Origin: Symbiodinium natans
Lineage: Eukaryota > Sar > Dinophyceae > Suessiales > Symbiodiniaceae
DNA: 47,000 nucleotides
Direction: 5' to 3'
Assembly: GCA_905221605.1 (NCBI GenBank)
Contig: CAJNDS010001935.1
Location: forward strand, 64,001 to 111,000
The number at the start of each line of letters is the position of its first letter. Within the stretch, counting starts at the first letter, position 1. The notes beneath the pieces are model-generated. The model was given only the letters and a program-made list of their open reading frames with translations, was not told where the DNA came from and did no database searches. This document shows positions 1-9,930 of this stretch, piece after piece. Made by a program: the position numbers and the translations under genes.

Positions 1-912
1 GATGGCTTGGAAAAGCGCCGCGATGAAGGGTCTACCCAATTTCATCGCTGCTCCAAAGAGCTCGGCGCCGGGGCATGGCCGAGACGGACAAACTTTTTTG
101 TTTGGTTTGTTTGTTTCAGGTTTTTTGGGGCTTTATAGGTGTTAATAGGGTTTTTAGGTTTTTTTGTTTAAGGGTTTTATAGGGGTTGATAGGATTTAAA
201 GGGTTGTTAAAGGTTTTATAGGTTTTAATCGGGGCTTAAGGGTTGTTATAGGCTTTATAGGTTTTAATGGGGTTTAAAGGGTTGTTGTAGGTTTTATAGG
301 TTTTAATAGGGTTTAAAGGGTTCTTATAGGTTTTATACGTTTAATAGGGCTTAAAGGGTTCTTATAGCTTTTAATAGGGTGTAAAGGGTTGTTATAGGTT
401 TTATAGGGTTTGAAAGGTTTCCATGGGGTTTAAACGTTTGCTATAGGTGTTTAGGGTTTTGTAGCTTTTTATTGGGTGTATAGGGTTGTTCGGGAATATA
501 GGGGTTTACAGGGTTTCTAGTACAGGGTTCACCTGGTCTACAGGGTCTATAAATAGGGCTCCCCAAAAGTGACTGCTGTCTGGCAGTGCTAAGGACTTCT
601 CAAAACGCGTCCAACAATGTGGGCTCCGAAACCACAAAGCCCTTGTTCCACGTTCTGCGGTTAAGGGTTTAGGATTTAGGGTTTGGGGTCCCCGAGCGCA
701 GTAGTCATGCGTGGTGAGGCTTCAAGATGTATGTATGTATTCCAAGGACCATCGACTGCTCCAGGGGCATGTCCATCTTGGCCATGGCATATTGGGGGGG
801 GCTTCCGAAGGCAGGGGGTGCCCGTATATCCTTCAAAGGAGGGGCCCCCCTAATCATCGGCACCCGCATCATCCACACAAAATCTGTCAGAGCCAAGTAG
901 GCTCGGCCAGAG
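1..912 (-). CDS. Three exons running off the left edge, unidentified
   Basis: Exons 864-912 (after GAGTTTCTTCGACCAG), 533-654 (after CCCTTAACCGCAG, ending GACCAG|GTGAAC) and 1-60 share a consistent phase. Exon 1-60 reads LFGAAMKLGRPFIAALFQAI. The intron 61-532 is largely the degenerate telomere-like satellite. A plus-strand alternative exists for 1-60. Confidence 0.33.
106..520 (+). repeat. Degenerate telomere-derived satellite
   Basis: This is a G/T-rich array whose units (about 30-35 bases) repeat a GGGTTTAAAGGGTTGTTATAG-like theme (shown shortened) followed by TTTTATAGGTTTTAAT. It looks like TTTAGGG that expanded and drifted. It occupies the putative intron at 61-532. Confidence 0.8.
661..688 (+). 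repeat. TTTAGGG tract
   Basis: Three to four units with variants. It lies just upstream, in the minus sense, of the acceptor of exon 533-654. Confidence 0.9.
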
Positions 913-1189
913 CTGGTCGAAGAAACTCATGAACGATGAAGGTTTCATGAGCTCGTCCTGGACAAGGGCGTGGCTTGAGCTGTGAATTCACCGTGGGCTT
1001 GCTTTCCAGGTGGCGCCCCGAAGCCCCCTGCAACACCCTATGCAAGTTGCAAGTGCTACAAGGCTCTTTTGAACACCTGTCTCGAAGCATGGCACAAAAG
1101 CATGGCAACAGCTGCATCTCGCGTCGAGGATCCGAGGGAGCAAGAGGCTCCTCTTTCACCTCTGACCCTAAAGTTGCGCATCGAGCGGG

Positions 1190-1316
1190 GGACGGGGGGG
1201 GGGAGGGAGGGGCGGGCGGAGGGGGGAGGGGAGGGAGGGGGGAGGGGAGGGAGGAGGGGAGGGGGGAGGGGAGGGGGGGAGGGGAGGGGGGAGGGGAGGG
1301 GGGAGGGGAGGGGGGA
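1190..1316 (+). repeat. G-rich polypurine repeat
   Basis: GGGGAGGGGAGGGGG repeated over about 125 bases. Expected to form G-quadruplex or triplex. Confidence 0.95.
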
Positions 1317-1339
1317 TCATGTGTGCTCGTGCAACCTTA

Positions 1340-1730
1340 GAGTACTGGGAACCAACGGGCCAAAAGCAATGGCAAGGCGTTATGCGAGCCCCATTCACAC
1401 TACGTGACTCTGTCACGCAAACCACACATTTGTTACTGCTGCCAGTATGTGGTAGCTAGGCACCCCAACTTTTTTCATGGAATCGGGTTTAGGTTTTTAG
1501 GGATTTTGGGGAGGTTGTTGACTGCCCTGCCCATGCCCACGCCTGCGCACTGTGGTCTGACCAGTCCTTGCCGGTTGCTGGCAAGAGACATAGCGATGGG
1601 CTACAATACAGGGCTACTGCTTGCTGCAGGATTCATACATCAAGGCACCAGTTCAACTCAAGTGAACATCCGTGCACAACCGGGCAGCTGGTGGGGGCGA
1701 ATGGCGTTCTTCATGCGAATTAGTGTGCGT
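1340..1730 (+). CDS. Possible plus-strand exon blocks, uncertain
   Basis: Blocks at about 1340-1413 (YWEPTGQKQWQGVMRAPFTL), 1446-1486 (YVVARHPNFFHGIG) and 1562-1730 can be joined in phase, but the first implied intron is only about 32 bases. An upstream block at 1010-1175 follows CTTGCTTTCCAG and is open. Treat these as candidates only. Confidence 0.2.
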
Positions 1731-1974
1731 CTGTGTCTGTGTCTGTGTGTGTGTCAGGGACTTGCTCAGCTCCTTTTTTGCTCTGGGAACCCCCCAACAC
1801 AACTTGTCCCTGAGCCCTATAAAGCCCTGAAGATCCCTGAAGCCTCCTCCCTTCTCCCCGGCGGAACCTGGGGGCGGCAAGCAGGGCTCCACAAAGCGAG
1901 GGTAGCCAGCCTCCAAGATCTTGGGGGCACTGCTCGCACCTCGGATTCAGGGTTAGGACCCTAAACCCTAAACC

Positions 1975-2688
1975 CTATTTTTGGAATCCAGTCTCAAGGG
2001 GCAGAGAATTTTGGGGATTTCGTAACGGCAATTTCCCTCCCATCGTGATTCCTGGCGCCTGTGTGGGTTCGGTAGGCCACCCCAGCGGTTCGCAGCCTTG
2101 GAGAAGGAACAGTTCGGAAAAAAAGGGAATGGGGGGGGGGTATTGCACGGTAGGCTATAAACTTGTTGAAGTCCTCTTCGACTTACAAAGCCATGAAACA
2201 GCTGAATGGGAAAATGACTTGTTTTGACGGCGCCGAGGTCCTGGCCACGTGGCAATGAGGGTCGAAGCATTCTCCCACTGTTGCCGCTGCACGAGGGCCC
2301 TGAGCTACGTTGGGCATGGGCCCCTTACAGTAAGGGCCCCAATTAGCTATCCCCTAATATCGTAAACCCCACATTGCAAAGTTCAGTCTAGCTATGCCTA
2401 GCTTCCGGCTTTCAGAGTTTTGCAGGTGGAAGGGCCGATTGACTCGTAACCACCTGTCATGACTCCACCAGGAGCCACTGCACAGCACATGACTTCAACT
2501 CACAGTCCAAGGGTCATGTATGGCGCAACTCGACGCCCATGCATGGTTCCTTAGTTGCTGAGTTCATAATCCCCCCCAAAAAATACACTTTCAGTTCTAT
2601 AGGGGAGTATAGTATCCCAAAAGTGCAAAGTGCTACTAAGGTTCCGAAGACAAGAATATGACCCAGGCCGATGGCGTGCAGGAAGTGC
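1975..2688 (-). CDS. Three-exon 3' end, unidentified
   Basis: Exons 2637-2688 (HFLHAIGLGHILVFGTL), 2187-2286 (ends CTTT|GTAAGTCG) and 1975-2096 read in compatible phase. The 90-base intron 2097-2186 has a canonical GTAAGT donor and a long pyrimidine acceptor (TTTTTTCCGAACTGTTCC). The last frame ends at a TAG formed at the edge of the telomere-like tract. Confidence 0.35.
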
Positions 2689-2909
2689 CTGAATCGACAC
2701 GGCTTCCTGCTTACCGAATCATTTTCACGCTACCTTCGCAAGCACTCTCAGACAACATCCACATACAAGCATGCGCAAGGGGGTTTAGGGTTTAGGGTCT
2801 AGGGTTTAAGTCGAGTTGAGCTTTCGAGGCACTGCGGAGAATACAGGCTTGGAGTGGCAATTGAAAGTGTCTTGTCCTTTACATGCAGCCCGGGATTTCA
2901 TGGAAATAC

Positions 2910-3016
2910 TCAGATCTCCAAGCCCCCTTACTTCAAGAGTATACCCAAACTTATACAAAGGATCATGATTCTGAATTATAGGGTACAATTAATTAAGGGG
3001 TTTTGGAAGATCTGGG
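2910..3016. mobile_element. Hairpin element family A, copy 1
   Basis: Palindromic element. Its right arm ends GGTTTTGGAAGATCTGGG, its left arm is the diverged complement, and its core is GGATCATGAT. No internal gene. Confidence 0.75.
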
Positions 3017-3039
3017 TAACCTTGATCTTTCGTAGCCAG

Positions 3040-3274
3040 AGGGGCTGCAAATATCTGGTCAGCTCGAACCTCAGAAGGCTCACAGGCCAGATGCGCCTAA
3101 GGGTTCCTAAAAATGATCCAAGAGTAGTCTACAGTACTTTGTGGGGGCTCTATTTTTTCATCCTCTCAGGGCTCTGAGGTGTTCTTACTACGCGACGACG
3201 GCGCGAGACGTGTTTGGCAGACCCTCCAGAACGGACTGCGCGAAGCCATTGAAGCCCAAAGCCTTGTGAAATAA
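3040..3274 (+). CDS. Two 3'-terminal exons of an unidentified gene
   Basis: Exon 3040-3102 (21 codons, RGCKYLVSSNLRRLTGQMRL) ends at AAGG|GTTCCT. The 67-base intron ends in TTTTTTCATCCTCTCAG. Exon 3170-3274 reads GSEVFLLRDDGARRVWQTLQ, then NGLREAIEAQSLVK and a TAA. The acidic/basic balance is good and the reverse strand is clearly a shadow. Hairpin A lies just upstream and hairpin F just downstream of the stop. Confidence 0.52.
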
Positions 3275-3297
3275 ACTCCCTTGTCCCAAGCTGCATA

Positions 3298-3422
3298 AAC
3301 ACTTGGAGTTCATGCGTACTGATAACCCCAATCATAAGTGTACTTATTTCCTACTTAGAGGACTTAGGGGAGTTGTAAGAAAGTAAAGATTGGGGTTATA
3401 AGTACCCCGAACCTCCAAGCAG
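3298..3422. mobile_element. Hairpin family F, copy 1
   Basis: CTTGGAGTTCATGCGTACTG and the diverged complement CCCGAACCTCCAAG, with matching AACCCCAATC/GATTGGGGTT. Confidence 0.75.
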
Positions 3423-3510
3423 GGCTCAGACTGAACAGCTCAGGTTCTACTTGAAACCAGGCAGCAGAAGTCCAAGAAATCATAGAATTTTCAGGGACTC
3501 CACTACCCTG

Positions 3511-3604
3511 ATTCCTTATTCCTTATTCCTTATTCTTTATTCCTTATTCCTTATTCCTTATTTCTTATTCCTTACTCCTTATTTCTTATTCCTTATTCCT
3601 TATT
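3511..3604 (+). repeat. ATTCCTT heptamer array
   Basis: About 13 units with ATTTCTT and ATTCTTT variants. It has the same period as the telomere-like unit but an unrelated sequence. Confidence 0.95.
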
Positions 3605-3627
3605 TTGGAGTCTCTGGGTCGGCAGCC

Positions 3628-4183
3628 TCATCCTGCTCGCTCGTTCTTTGATAAACCCTTGCCGAGGAGCTCAGCGTAGGACAGCCGAGACCAATCCTGC
3701 GCGTTTTTTTTTAGGGTTTAGGGTTTAGGGTTTAGGGTTGGCCCTCCCACCTTCTGGTACATTAGCTTGTCTTTAAGCAAGGCTTCAGACTGCTTGTCAA
3801 TCACAAATTCATTGCAAGCCCTGCGTTCGACCCTCGGAATCCAACTGACAGCGGCGAAACGAGAACAACGTGAGAAGTAGAACTGTCACTCGTCTAGCCG
3901 AAGATCAGGACGCGGGCTGAAAACTCTTGCAGAAGTTTCAGGAAGAGCCCGTGCGCGTGGGCAGCATCGAGGAAAGGAAGGCATGGCCAGCTAAAAAGGA
4001 GAGAGAGAGAGAGAGCGTGTGTGTGTGAGTGTGTGTGTGAGAGGGAGAGCAGCGAGGCCCGGAGAGAAAGGGAGGACATAGGCGCAGATACACACACACA
4101 CACCTTGGACTCGCCTCAGGGTCAGATAAGTGGCTGACCCTTGTTGCAGTAAGAATTGCTTCGCTGGTCTCAGCACTGAGCAT
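3628..4183 (-). CDS. Three-exon small gene, unidentified
   Basis: Exon 4104-4183 starts at ATG (MLSAETSEAILTATRVSHLS) and ends CCAAG|GTGTGTG. Exon 3912-3990 follows CTCTCTCTCCTTTTTTAG and reads LDAAHAHGLFLKLLQEFSAR. Exon 3628-3696 follows a tract and CGCGCAG, reads DWSRLSYAELLGKGLSKNER and ends at TGA. The joined product would be about 75 residues. The CT/GT microsatellite lies inside the first intron. Confidence 0.38.
3708..3738 (+). repeat. TTTAGGG tract
   Basis: Four units preceded by a T9 run. In the minus sense it precedes the CGCGCAG acceptor of exon 3628-3696. Confidence 0.92.
3998..4104 (+). repeat. GA/GT/CA microsatellites
   Basis: (GA)9 and (GT)n at 3998-4050, then (CA)8 at 4090-4103. 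On the minus strand the CT-rich part forms a good pyrimidine tract before AG at 3991. Confidence 0.95.
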
Positions 4184-4187
4184 ACTT

Positions 4188-4266
4188 CTAACCCTAAACC
4201 CTAAACCCAACCCTAAACCCTAAACCCAAAACCCTAAACCCTAACCGTAAACCCTAAACCCTTAAC
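4188..4266 (-). repeat. CCCTAAA tract
   Basis: About ten units with AACCC and AACCGT variants. Confidence 0.93.
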
Positions 4267-4338
4267 CTGCCTTACGCCCCCGGAGCCCTCATAAACAACT
4301 GAAGCCCTGCGCATCCTGTCCCAAGAAACAGGAGCACC

Positions 4339-4438
4339 CAGCATGGGCTATGGGGCCTATAGAATCCCAAGAATCAACCCTACAACGGTTTAGGGTTTAG
4401 GGTTTTTAAGGGGTGAGAGGGTAGAATGGCCCATCCTG
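4339..4438. mobile_element. Hairpin family E with telomere-like insert
   Basis: Left arm CAGCATGGGCTATGGGGCC and right arm GGGTAGAATGGCCCATCCTG enclose TTTAGGGTTTAGGG at 4388-4404. Confidence 0.72.
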
Positions 4439-4442
4439 ATTC

Positions 4443-4505
4443 CTAAACCCTTAACCCTAAACCCTTTTTGCCTGAACCCTAAACCCTAAGCCCCAAACCC
4501 TATAA
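4443..4505 (-). repeat. CCCTAAA tract, interrupted
   Basis: Imperfect units interrupted by CCCTTTTTGCC. Smaller similar tracts follow at 4665-4694 and 4995-5027. Confidence 0.9.
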
Positions 4506-4537
4506 AGTCCCTAAAGCTCTCCTCGCGATTCTGGTAG

Positions 4538-4860
4538 TCTGCGTTTCCGTTCCGAGGGAGCAGAGGGCTTCCGTGCGAGCATTTCTTCAACGTCAGGGTC
4601 TCAGCGCAGAAAAAGGCGAGGGTAATGCAAGTGTCCACGACAAAAGCACTTCCAGGAACTTCCTACACCCTAAACCCCAAACTTTAGACCCTAAGCTTTT
4701 TGAGAGCAGAGTTGGTACAAAGGAAATCAGGTAGACTTGATACTCGTCCAGCCCCCAGAAAACGATAGCCGTCACATTCAAAACTACTCAAATCGAACGA
4801 TCGTGCCTTGCACCCTTCGTGGCAAGACCCATGACATCTCAAAAGATCCTGAAGGGGGAA
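4538..4860 (+). CDS. Possible exons downstream of a CCCTAAA tract
   Basis: Block 4538-4597 (SAFPFRGSRGLPCEHFFNVR) follows GATTCTGGTAG and ends AGG|GTCTCA. A second block begins at 4761 after CCAGCCCCCAG. Two frames are open there, one of about 90 codons reaching the next tract (KTTSDQFGVGDQLEDERGPR). The frame is unresolved. Confidence 0.28.
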
Positions 4861-5406
4861 GGAAACTGAAAACGACCTCTGACCAATTTGGGGTCGGAGA
4901 CCAGCTGGAAGATGAGAGGGGACCTAGGGCGGGGGAGGTGGGGGGAGGGGGGCGGACTTTATCTAGAATGACAACCGGCAAGAGCTACCAACTGCAAACC
5001 CTACACCCTAAACCCTAAACCCTAACCCGCATCCAAGAGTCAACATAGTATGTGTTCATCATCTGCTGCGCTTGCAGCACACAGGGGCATCTTGTTATGC
5101 GAAGCATCGTTGCAGCGCTGGTCATGCCGGGCATGGTCTCGGTTGTTCGTCACAGGCAGGTCACGACATCATGTTCGGCGAAACGCAGCTTTTGCATACC
5201 CTAGGACCCTGCAAACATGGCTCAGGTTAAACCGTCACTAACGGAAGGAAGCCCACTAGAATCATAATCTACCATTCGCATCATACACCCACCTAAAGTG
5301 TGTCGTTTCAGTACCCTGGCAAGCGACAAGCCAGGCTCAGGGGGGACCCGAGGACGCCCGAGACACAGAGCAAAGGAAGTCAAAGCGATGCTCAACATGA
5401 CTCACG

Positions 5407-5489
5407 GGTTAGGGTTTAGGGTTTTAGGGTTTAGGGTTTTAGGGTTTTTGGGGTTTTAGGGTTTAGGGTTTAGGTTTTTAGGGTTTAGG
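5407..5489 (+). repeat. TTTAGGG tract with TTTTAGGG units
   Basis: Mixed heptamer and octamer units. A CCCTAAA tract of about seven units follows at 5606-5651. Confidence 0.95.
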
Positions 5490-5786
5490 GCGGAACATGC
5501 CACCAATAGCAACGAAGCCCATGGGCCAGTCATGATGGGCCAAGACGCTGCAACAGCATGGCTCGGGTGAACTCCGGCCGGCAATCGAAAACCTGCTTTG
5601 CCAAGCCCCTAAACCCTAAACCCTAAACCCTAAACCCTAAACCCTAAACCCAAGGGTTCTGCAGCAGTTCGAGCTCTGAGGGTTTCGCGTTCGGGTCTTG
5701 GGGCCTTACAAGACCCGCTGAATACAGGTCCATAAGTTTCGGTCAACCTCCCACCTGGGACCTCAGCCCAAGCTAGGCTTCGCCAG

Positions 5787-5859
5787 GAAAGTCGTGGCGA
5801 CTTTCTGGTCCTTTTCGAAGAATGTCGGCATCTTGGAAAAGAACCGCGCTCTCGCCTAG
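5787..5859 (+). CDS. Possible terminal exon
   Basis: Following CTAGGCTTCGCCAG, the frame reads KVVATFWSFSKNVGILEKNR, then ALA and TAG. Two 41-base direct copies sharing CGTCTG...CGCTTTTGG lie just downstream (5909-5990). No family was recognised. Confidence 0.25.
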
Positions 5860-6450
5860 GCGCGGGCGTGTCCGCGCTCGCCATCCACGAAACGGATATC
5901 ACTTCTGGCGTCTGGGCTCGTGAACGGCGAGACGGTCATCGCTTTTGGACGTCTGTGTTCGCCACATGCGAAACTGCCGTCGCTTTTGGCTTTTGGATTC
6001 TGGGCTCTTAAGGTCCCTAAGGCCTCTAATCCCCTGAAGTATTCTCCCAACCCTAATCCTGTGTCACCAGCAATGCAAGTCAGAGAGCTTCCTTCCGGCG
6101 AGATGTGCCATGCGTCTTCCCCGTGCTAGGATAGGCTAATCTATGTTCCAGGTCGGCGGATGGGCTGCCCATGCGCCGCTACCAGCCCCTTCTACTTCTG
6201 GGCTCTTGGTGTCTTTTGGATCTGATGCTCTTGGAGCAGTGGAGTGCTCGTTGAAGTCCCCACGGTCTCTCACAGTTTTGGGGGTCTATGCAGGAAGAAT
6301 TGGAGGGGGGGGGGTGCTTTCCCTCATTTTTAGGTGCCATGTTTGAACAGCCCAAAAGGGGACCATCATTTCGAGAACCCAGCATTTGGTTCAAACATTG
6401 GCCACGTCTGCTTGAGGCAGTTCATTCGGGAGGCATGAGAGCTATCCAAA

Positions 6451-6662
6451 AAACCCTAAACCCTAAACCCTAAACCCTAAACACAACCACCCATATGAAT
6501 CCACCAGTCTCGAGTGGTGACCCCCCTTTAGGAACGGACCCTGAATCAGCAGTGTCAAGCCAAGGCCGTCCAAGCAGCTCTGCGTAATAACCATGGCCTT
6601 AAATGTCCGGCCACCATCACAAATGGTTTAGGGTTTAGGGTTTAGGGTTTAGGGTTTAGGGT
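6451..6662. repeat. Pair of opposed tracts around an island
   Basis: CCCTAAA units at 6451-6481 and TTTAGGG units at 6625-6662 flank the exon-like island 6491-6579. Confidence 0.92.
6491..6579 (-). CDS. Exon-like island, unidentified
   Basis: The minus strand reads SCLDGLGLTLLIQGPFLKGG from an AG acceptor (GGTTATTACGCAG) to ATATGG|GTGGTTGTG, just before a TTTAGGG tract in the same sense. Confidence 0.35.
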
Positions 6663-6710
6663 GCAGAGGAATTACGTGGAAATACAACGAACAAGCAACA
6701 AATGCGGCCC

Positions 6711-6767
6711 GTGGTGGCCCTGCGCTGGCCCCTATGGTGGCCCTGTGGTTCTGTGGCCCTGTGGCGG
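6711..6767 (+). repeat. GTGGCCCT short tandem motif
   Basis: Six irregular GTGGCCC/CTGGCCC repeats. The rest of 6663-6917 is unique with no convincing exon. Confidence 0.8.
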
Positions 6768-6958
6768 GGTTGTTGGTTGGGTGTGGGGGCTGCACGGTGG
6801 AGCCAATTGCAGAGCTTCAGTCAAGGGTAATCGTCCATGACCCACCCCAAGACTGATCAGATTCAAGTCTCACGTGCCGCAAAATGAAATTCAAATCGGC
6901 TGGCGACTCGTTCTGTACCCTAAACCCTGTACCTTACAAACCTTATAAACCCTAAACC

Positions 6959-7080
6959 TTATAAACCCTAAGGATCCATGTACCTATATAGTATATACTT
7001 AGGCCTTAAAGGGGTTCCTATATAGTAGCTTTAGGGCCCAAGTATATACTAAAAAGGTACATGGATCCTTTGGGTTATAA
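6959..7080. mobile_element. Hairpin family J, copy 1
   Basis: AGGATCCATGTACCT at 6971-6985 is the perfect complement of 7055-7069, with inner AGTATATACTTAGGCC and GGCCCAAGTATATACT. Confidence 0.85.
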
Positions 7081-7089
7081 ACCCTAAAG

Positions 7090-7672
7090 ATGGTTCATGC
7101 TCCGCGCTCTCCTTCGAGACAACTATTGCTTTTCTTGCCCGAGCAAGGTCTCCATGAATCCCCATACTCTTGGTCTATTTCTCCCTGATTCTGCCAGGCT
7201 TCATTCTCTCTCTCCCCTCCCTAGAGCCGTAAACCCCTAAACCCTAAACCCTAAACCCTAAACCCTAAACCCTAAACCCTAAACCCTAAACCCTAAACCT
7301 CACCAAAACCCTAGGATGGCCCCACCCCCTGTGCACTCTGGGCACGCCCGGGAAGTCCAGGAGCGGGCTGGCCGTCACTGCAAAGGCTAAGGGGCCCAGG
7401 TTGGAGCTGGTCGGGCAAACGACCATGGTAGACCTTTGTGGTTTAGGGGTTTAGGGGTTTTTAGGGGGTTTTAGGGGTGTTTAGGGGTTTTTAGGGGTTT
7501 TTAGGGGTTTAGGGTTTAGTACCCGGGTTGAGGGTTTAGGGCTTAGGGCTTGCTGCAAGAAGGCGCAGATGCTGTGAGGGTCAGGATGCAGAAGAGGTTC
7601 GAAAGTTGCGCAAGGTGCGAAGAGCAGCTCCGGTCCGATTGTGGAGGGCCATCTACGAGTAGCAACCCTTAG
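7090..7672 (+). CDS. Candidate three-exon 98-residue gene
   Basis: Exons 7090-7147 (ATG start), 7315-7440 and 7560-7672 (TAG) join in phase. The second ends TTTGTG|GTTTAGGGG, and the 119-base intron 7441-7559 is almost all TTTAGGGG-like repeat. The last exon reads MQKRFESCARCEEQLRSDCG. The 7315-7440 block is also open on the minus strand, so this model is tentative. Confidence 0.3.
7229..7299 (-). repeat. CCCTAAA tract
   Basis: About ten units. It precedes the putative acceptor at 7314. Confidence 0.95.
7441..7550 (+). repeat. TTTAGGGG/TTTTTAGGGG tract
   Basis: Eight- to eleven-base variants of the telomere-like unit, fitting the body of a putative 119-base intron. Confidence 0.9.
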
Positions 7673-8182
7673 GGTGTAAGCCTAAACTTGCCTACTTCCA
7701 AAACACTTTTTCCATTATTGCTGGGGGCTTGCAGAGCCTGCAGTCCCAGAGTCGGGGGCCCCAGGACAGGGCGTCCCAGGCATCAGGGAGGTTTCAGGCA
7801 AGTCTTAGACCCTAAACCCTAAACCCCAAACCCTAAACTCTGGGTGCACCAAAACAAGTATGTTGAGCACCCCCTCTGCCGACCCCCCTTGGTCCCTCTG
7901 CACGTGGCAGCCAGGGTCCATGGTTAGGGTAACGACTTAGCACCTGTCTTCGAGAAGAACAACTAAGGGACCCTTAATCTAGACCCGCAAATTGTGAGAT
8001 TCCTGTATAAACTAATTACTACGGACCCCGAAACATAAGGTACTCCCAATATCGCAAACCTCCACGTGGTTTCCGTCAAGGATCTCCCCCTCTCGAGGGT
8101 GACTGCTGTGCACCAGCATACGGGCTGTATGCTGCCCGCCGACTCGGCAGCGGTACCATGGGACCTTATAATAAGATGCTTC
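7669..8182 (-). CDS. Candidate three-exon gene convergent with the preceding one
   Basis: Exons 8060-8182, 7839-7943 and 7669-7737 join in phase 0. The intron 7944-8059 is mostly hairpin element H (donor GAG|GTTTGCG). The intron 7738-7838 starts AGA|GTTTAGGG. The first exon contains HPREGEILDGNHVE and the last ends LEVGKFRLTP then TAA. Its stop overlaps the plus-strand TAG at 7670-7672. Confidence 0.3.
7967..8060 (-). mobile_element. Family H, copy 1
   Basis: Minus-sense GTTTGCGATATTGGGAGTAC, then CTTATG..GGGGTCC, matching the H consensus. It coincides with putative intron 7944-8059. Confidence 0.65.
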
Positions 8183-8230
8183 CTAGCGCTCTGACATCAC
8201 CCTCGACACCCCAAGAACTAGAAAACACTC

Positions 8231-8317
8231 TCACGCACACTCTCTCTCTCACACACACTCTCTCTCTCTCACACACACACACACCCACACACACACCCAC
8301 CCACCCACACCCACACA

Positions 8318-8390
<73 letters not shown>

Positions 8391-8470
8391 TCACACCAAC
8401 ACACCCACACACGAACACACGCCTACACACCCACACGCCGTGCACGCGCACGCACGCACACGCGCAAGCA
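8231..8470 (+). repeat. CA/CT/CCCACA microsatellite
   Basis: CT and CA runs, CCCA interruptions and a GCACGCA tail. Frames here encode only Thr/His or Val/Cys repeats and are not genes. Confidence 0.97.
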
Positions 8471-8760
8471 CGCAGGCAGGCAGCCAGGCAAGCACGCATG
8501 CACGAACAGAGCAAATGGCGATTGCATCCCGAGGGCCAAGTCTTCCAAATCCTGCTCCACTGTAGCATCCCCTGGCGCATGCCTGAACAGGGCAGAACCA
8601 GACATTGACACTTCCTGATGAGCACCCCCTAGCTTTGACACCAATCTTCGAAAGTGTGCTGTAAGGTGGGACTGTCCAGGGCCCTTGCTACCACAAACTA
8701 GTATCTGAGGACTTCTTCTTTGCAGCTGCAGGCAGCCACTGGAGGTCCCGCAGCTGCGGA

Positions 8761-9143
8761 AAAATATAAATAAATTAATAAATAAATAATATATATATGT
8801 ATGTATGTATGTATGTAAATTACAGTATGTAAATTACATTATGTGAATTGCATTACATTACGTCACACTTCATTACATTACATTCATGAATGTGATGTAA
8901 TGAAATGAATTCATTTCACGTCATTTCATTCGATTCATTTCATTTCATGTCATGTCAGTTTCATTTCATTTCATTCCATGTCATTTTCATTACACTACAT
9001 TGCAGTACTACATACACACATACACACACATACACACATACATACATACAGACATACATATATACGTACGTACGGACATATACACATACATCTACATATA
9101 TGTATATACATACATAATACATGCATGCATATATATATATATA

Positions 9144-9182
<39 letters not shown>

Positions 9183-9264
9183 GCATGCATGTATATATAT
9201 ATATATTATATACATAGTTATTTATTTATATGCGTATATACATATATGTCCCCCCCCCCCCCCC
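8761..9264 (+). repeat. AT-rich simple-repeat block ending in C15
   Basis: AATA, ATGT, CATTTCATTT, ACACAT and (TA)n runs in succession, then 15 C at 9250-9264. Contains no gene. Confidence 0.95.
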
Positions 9265-9438
9265 ATGATCTGGTTTGCTTTTCCTGCTCAGCATCTACAG
9301 CAGACAAAGTTCTAATCAGATTTGGTAAGGAAGGAAGCTGAGAAGAAGATGTCTTCCCTTTATGAATGTACTATACTAACTCCCCAAAACCTTACTCTAA
9401 TTATTAAGGCTCCTACATTACTTGTTGTCATTGGGCTT

Positions 9439-9930
9439 AATTACGAACGACGCCCATGAGAGGATTTCTTACGGTGCGGCTTTATCATACACAATTCTAC
9501 TGACATTTAACGAAAGGCTTTCATAGGGTGTGGCCTTCAAATGTAGAGAATGCTAAGTAGATTGAATTACGAATGAAGCTCAGAAGATGTGGCCTCTGAA
9601 GATAGAAAAGTCTATGTTTCCTCACGAACGAAGCCCAGATGAGAATCCATTAGGGTGTGGGCTTCTTATACGAAATCAATTTTCGATAAAGTACGAAGGA
9701 AGCAGCCCAGATGAAGATTTCTTATAGGCTATAACCTCTGAATATGAAGTTCTGGTGGGAGTTTGTTCCGAACAGGCAAGCCCCAGAAGAGGATTTCAAA
9801 GGCTGTAGCCTGTTAATATAACCATCTTGGGAAACCTAAATACAAATGAGGGCCGAGGACTGTAGTCATGAGATTCCCAATTAAACTTTGCTTCGAATAA
9901 GGCCAGAGGATTTCTCAGAATTTGATGTGT
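9439..9930 (+). repeat. Degenerate tandem repeat, about 50-76 base units
   Basis: Eight units start near 9441, 9506, 9566, 9622, 9691, 9764, 9840 and 9890. Each carries a version of TTACGAACGAAGCCCAGATG, then GGATTTCTTAGGGTGTGGCC. It lies just downstream of the stop of the 9.9-12.2 kb gene. Confidence 0.78.

Noticed and set aside
8158-8644. Long frames of Thr/His or Val/Cys repeats
   Set aside because: They are translations of CA/CCCA microsatellite with no other composition. The same holds for 26107-26855 and 8905-9341.
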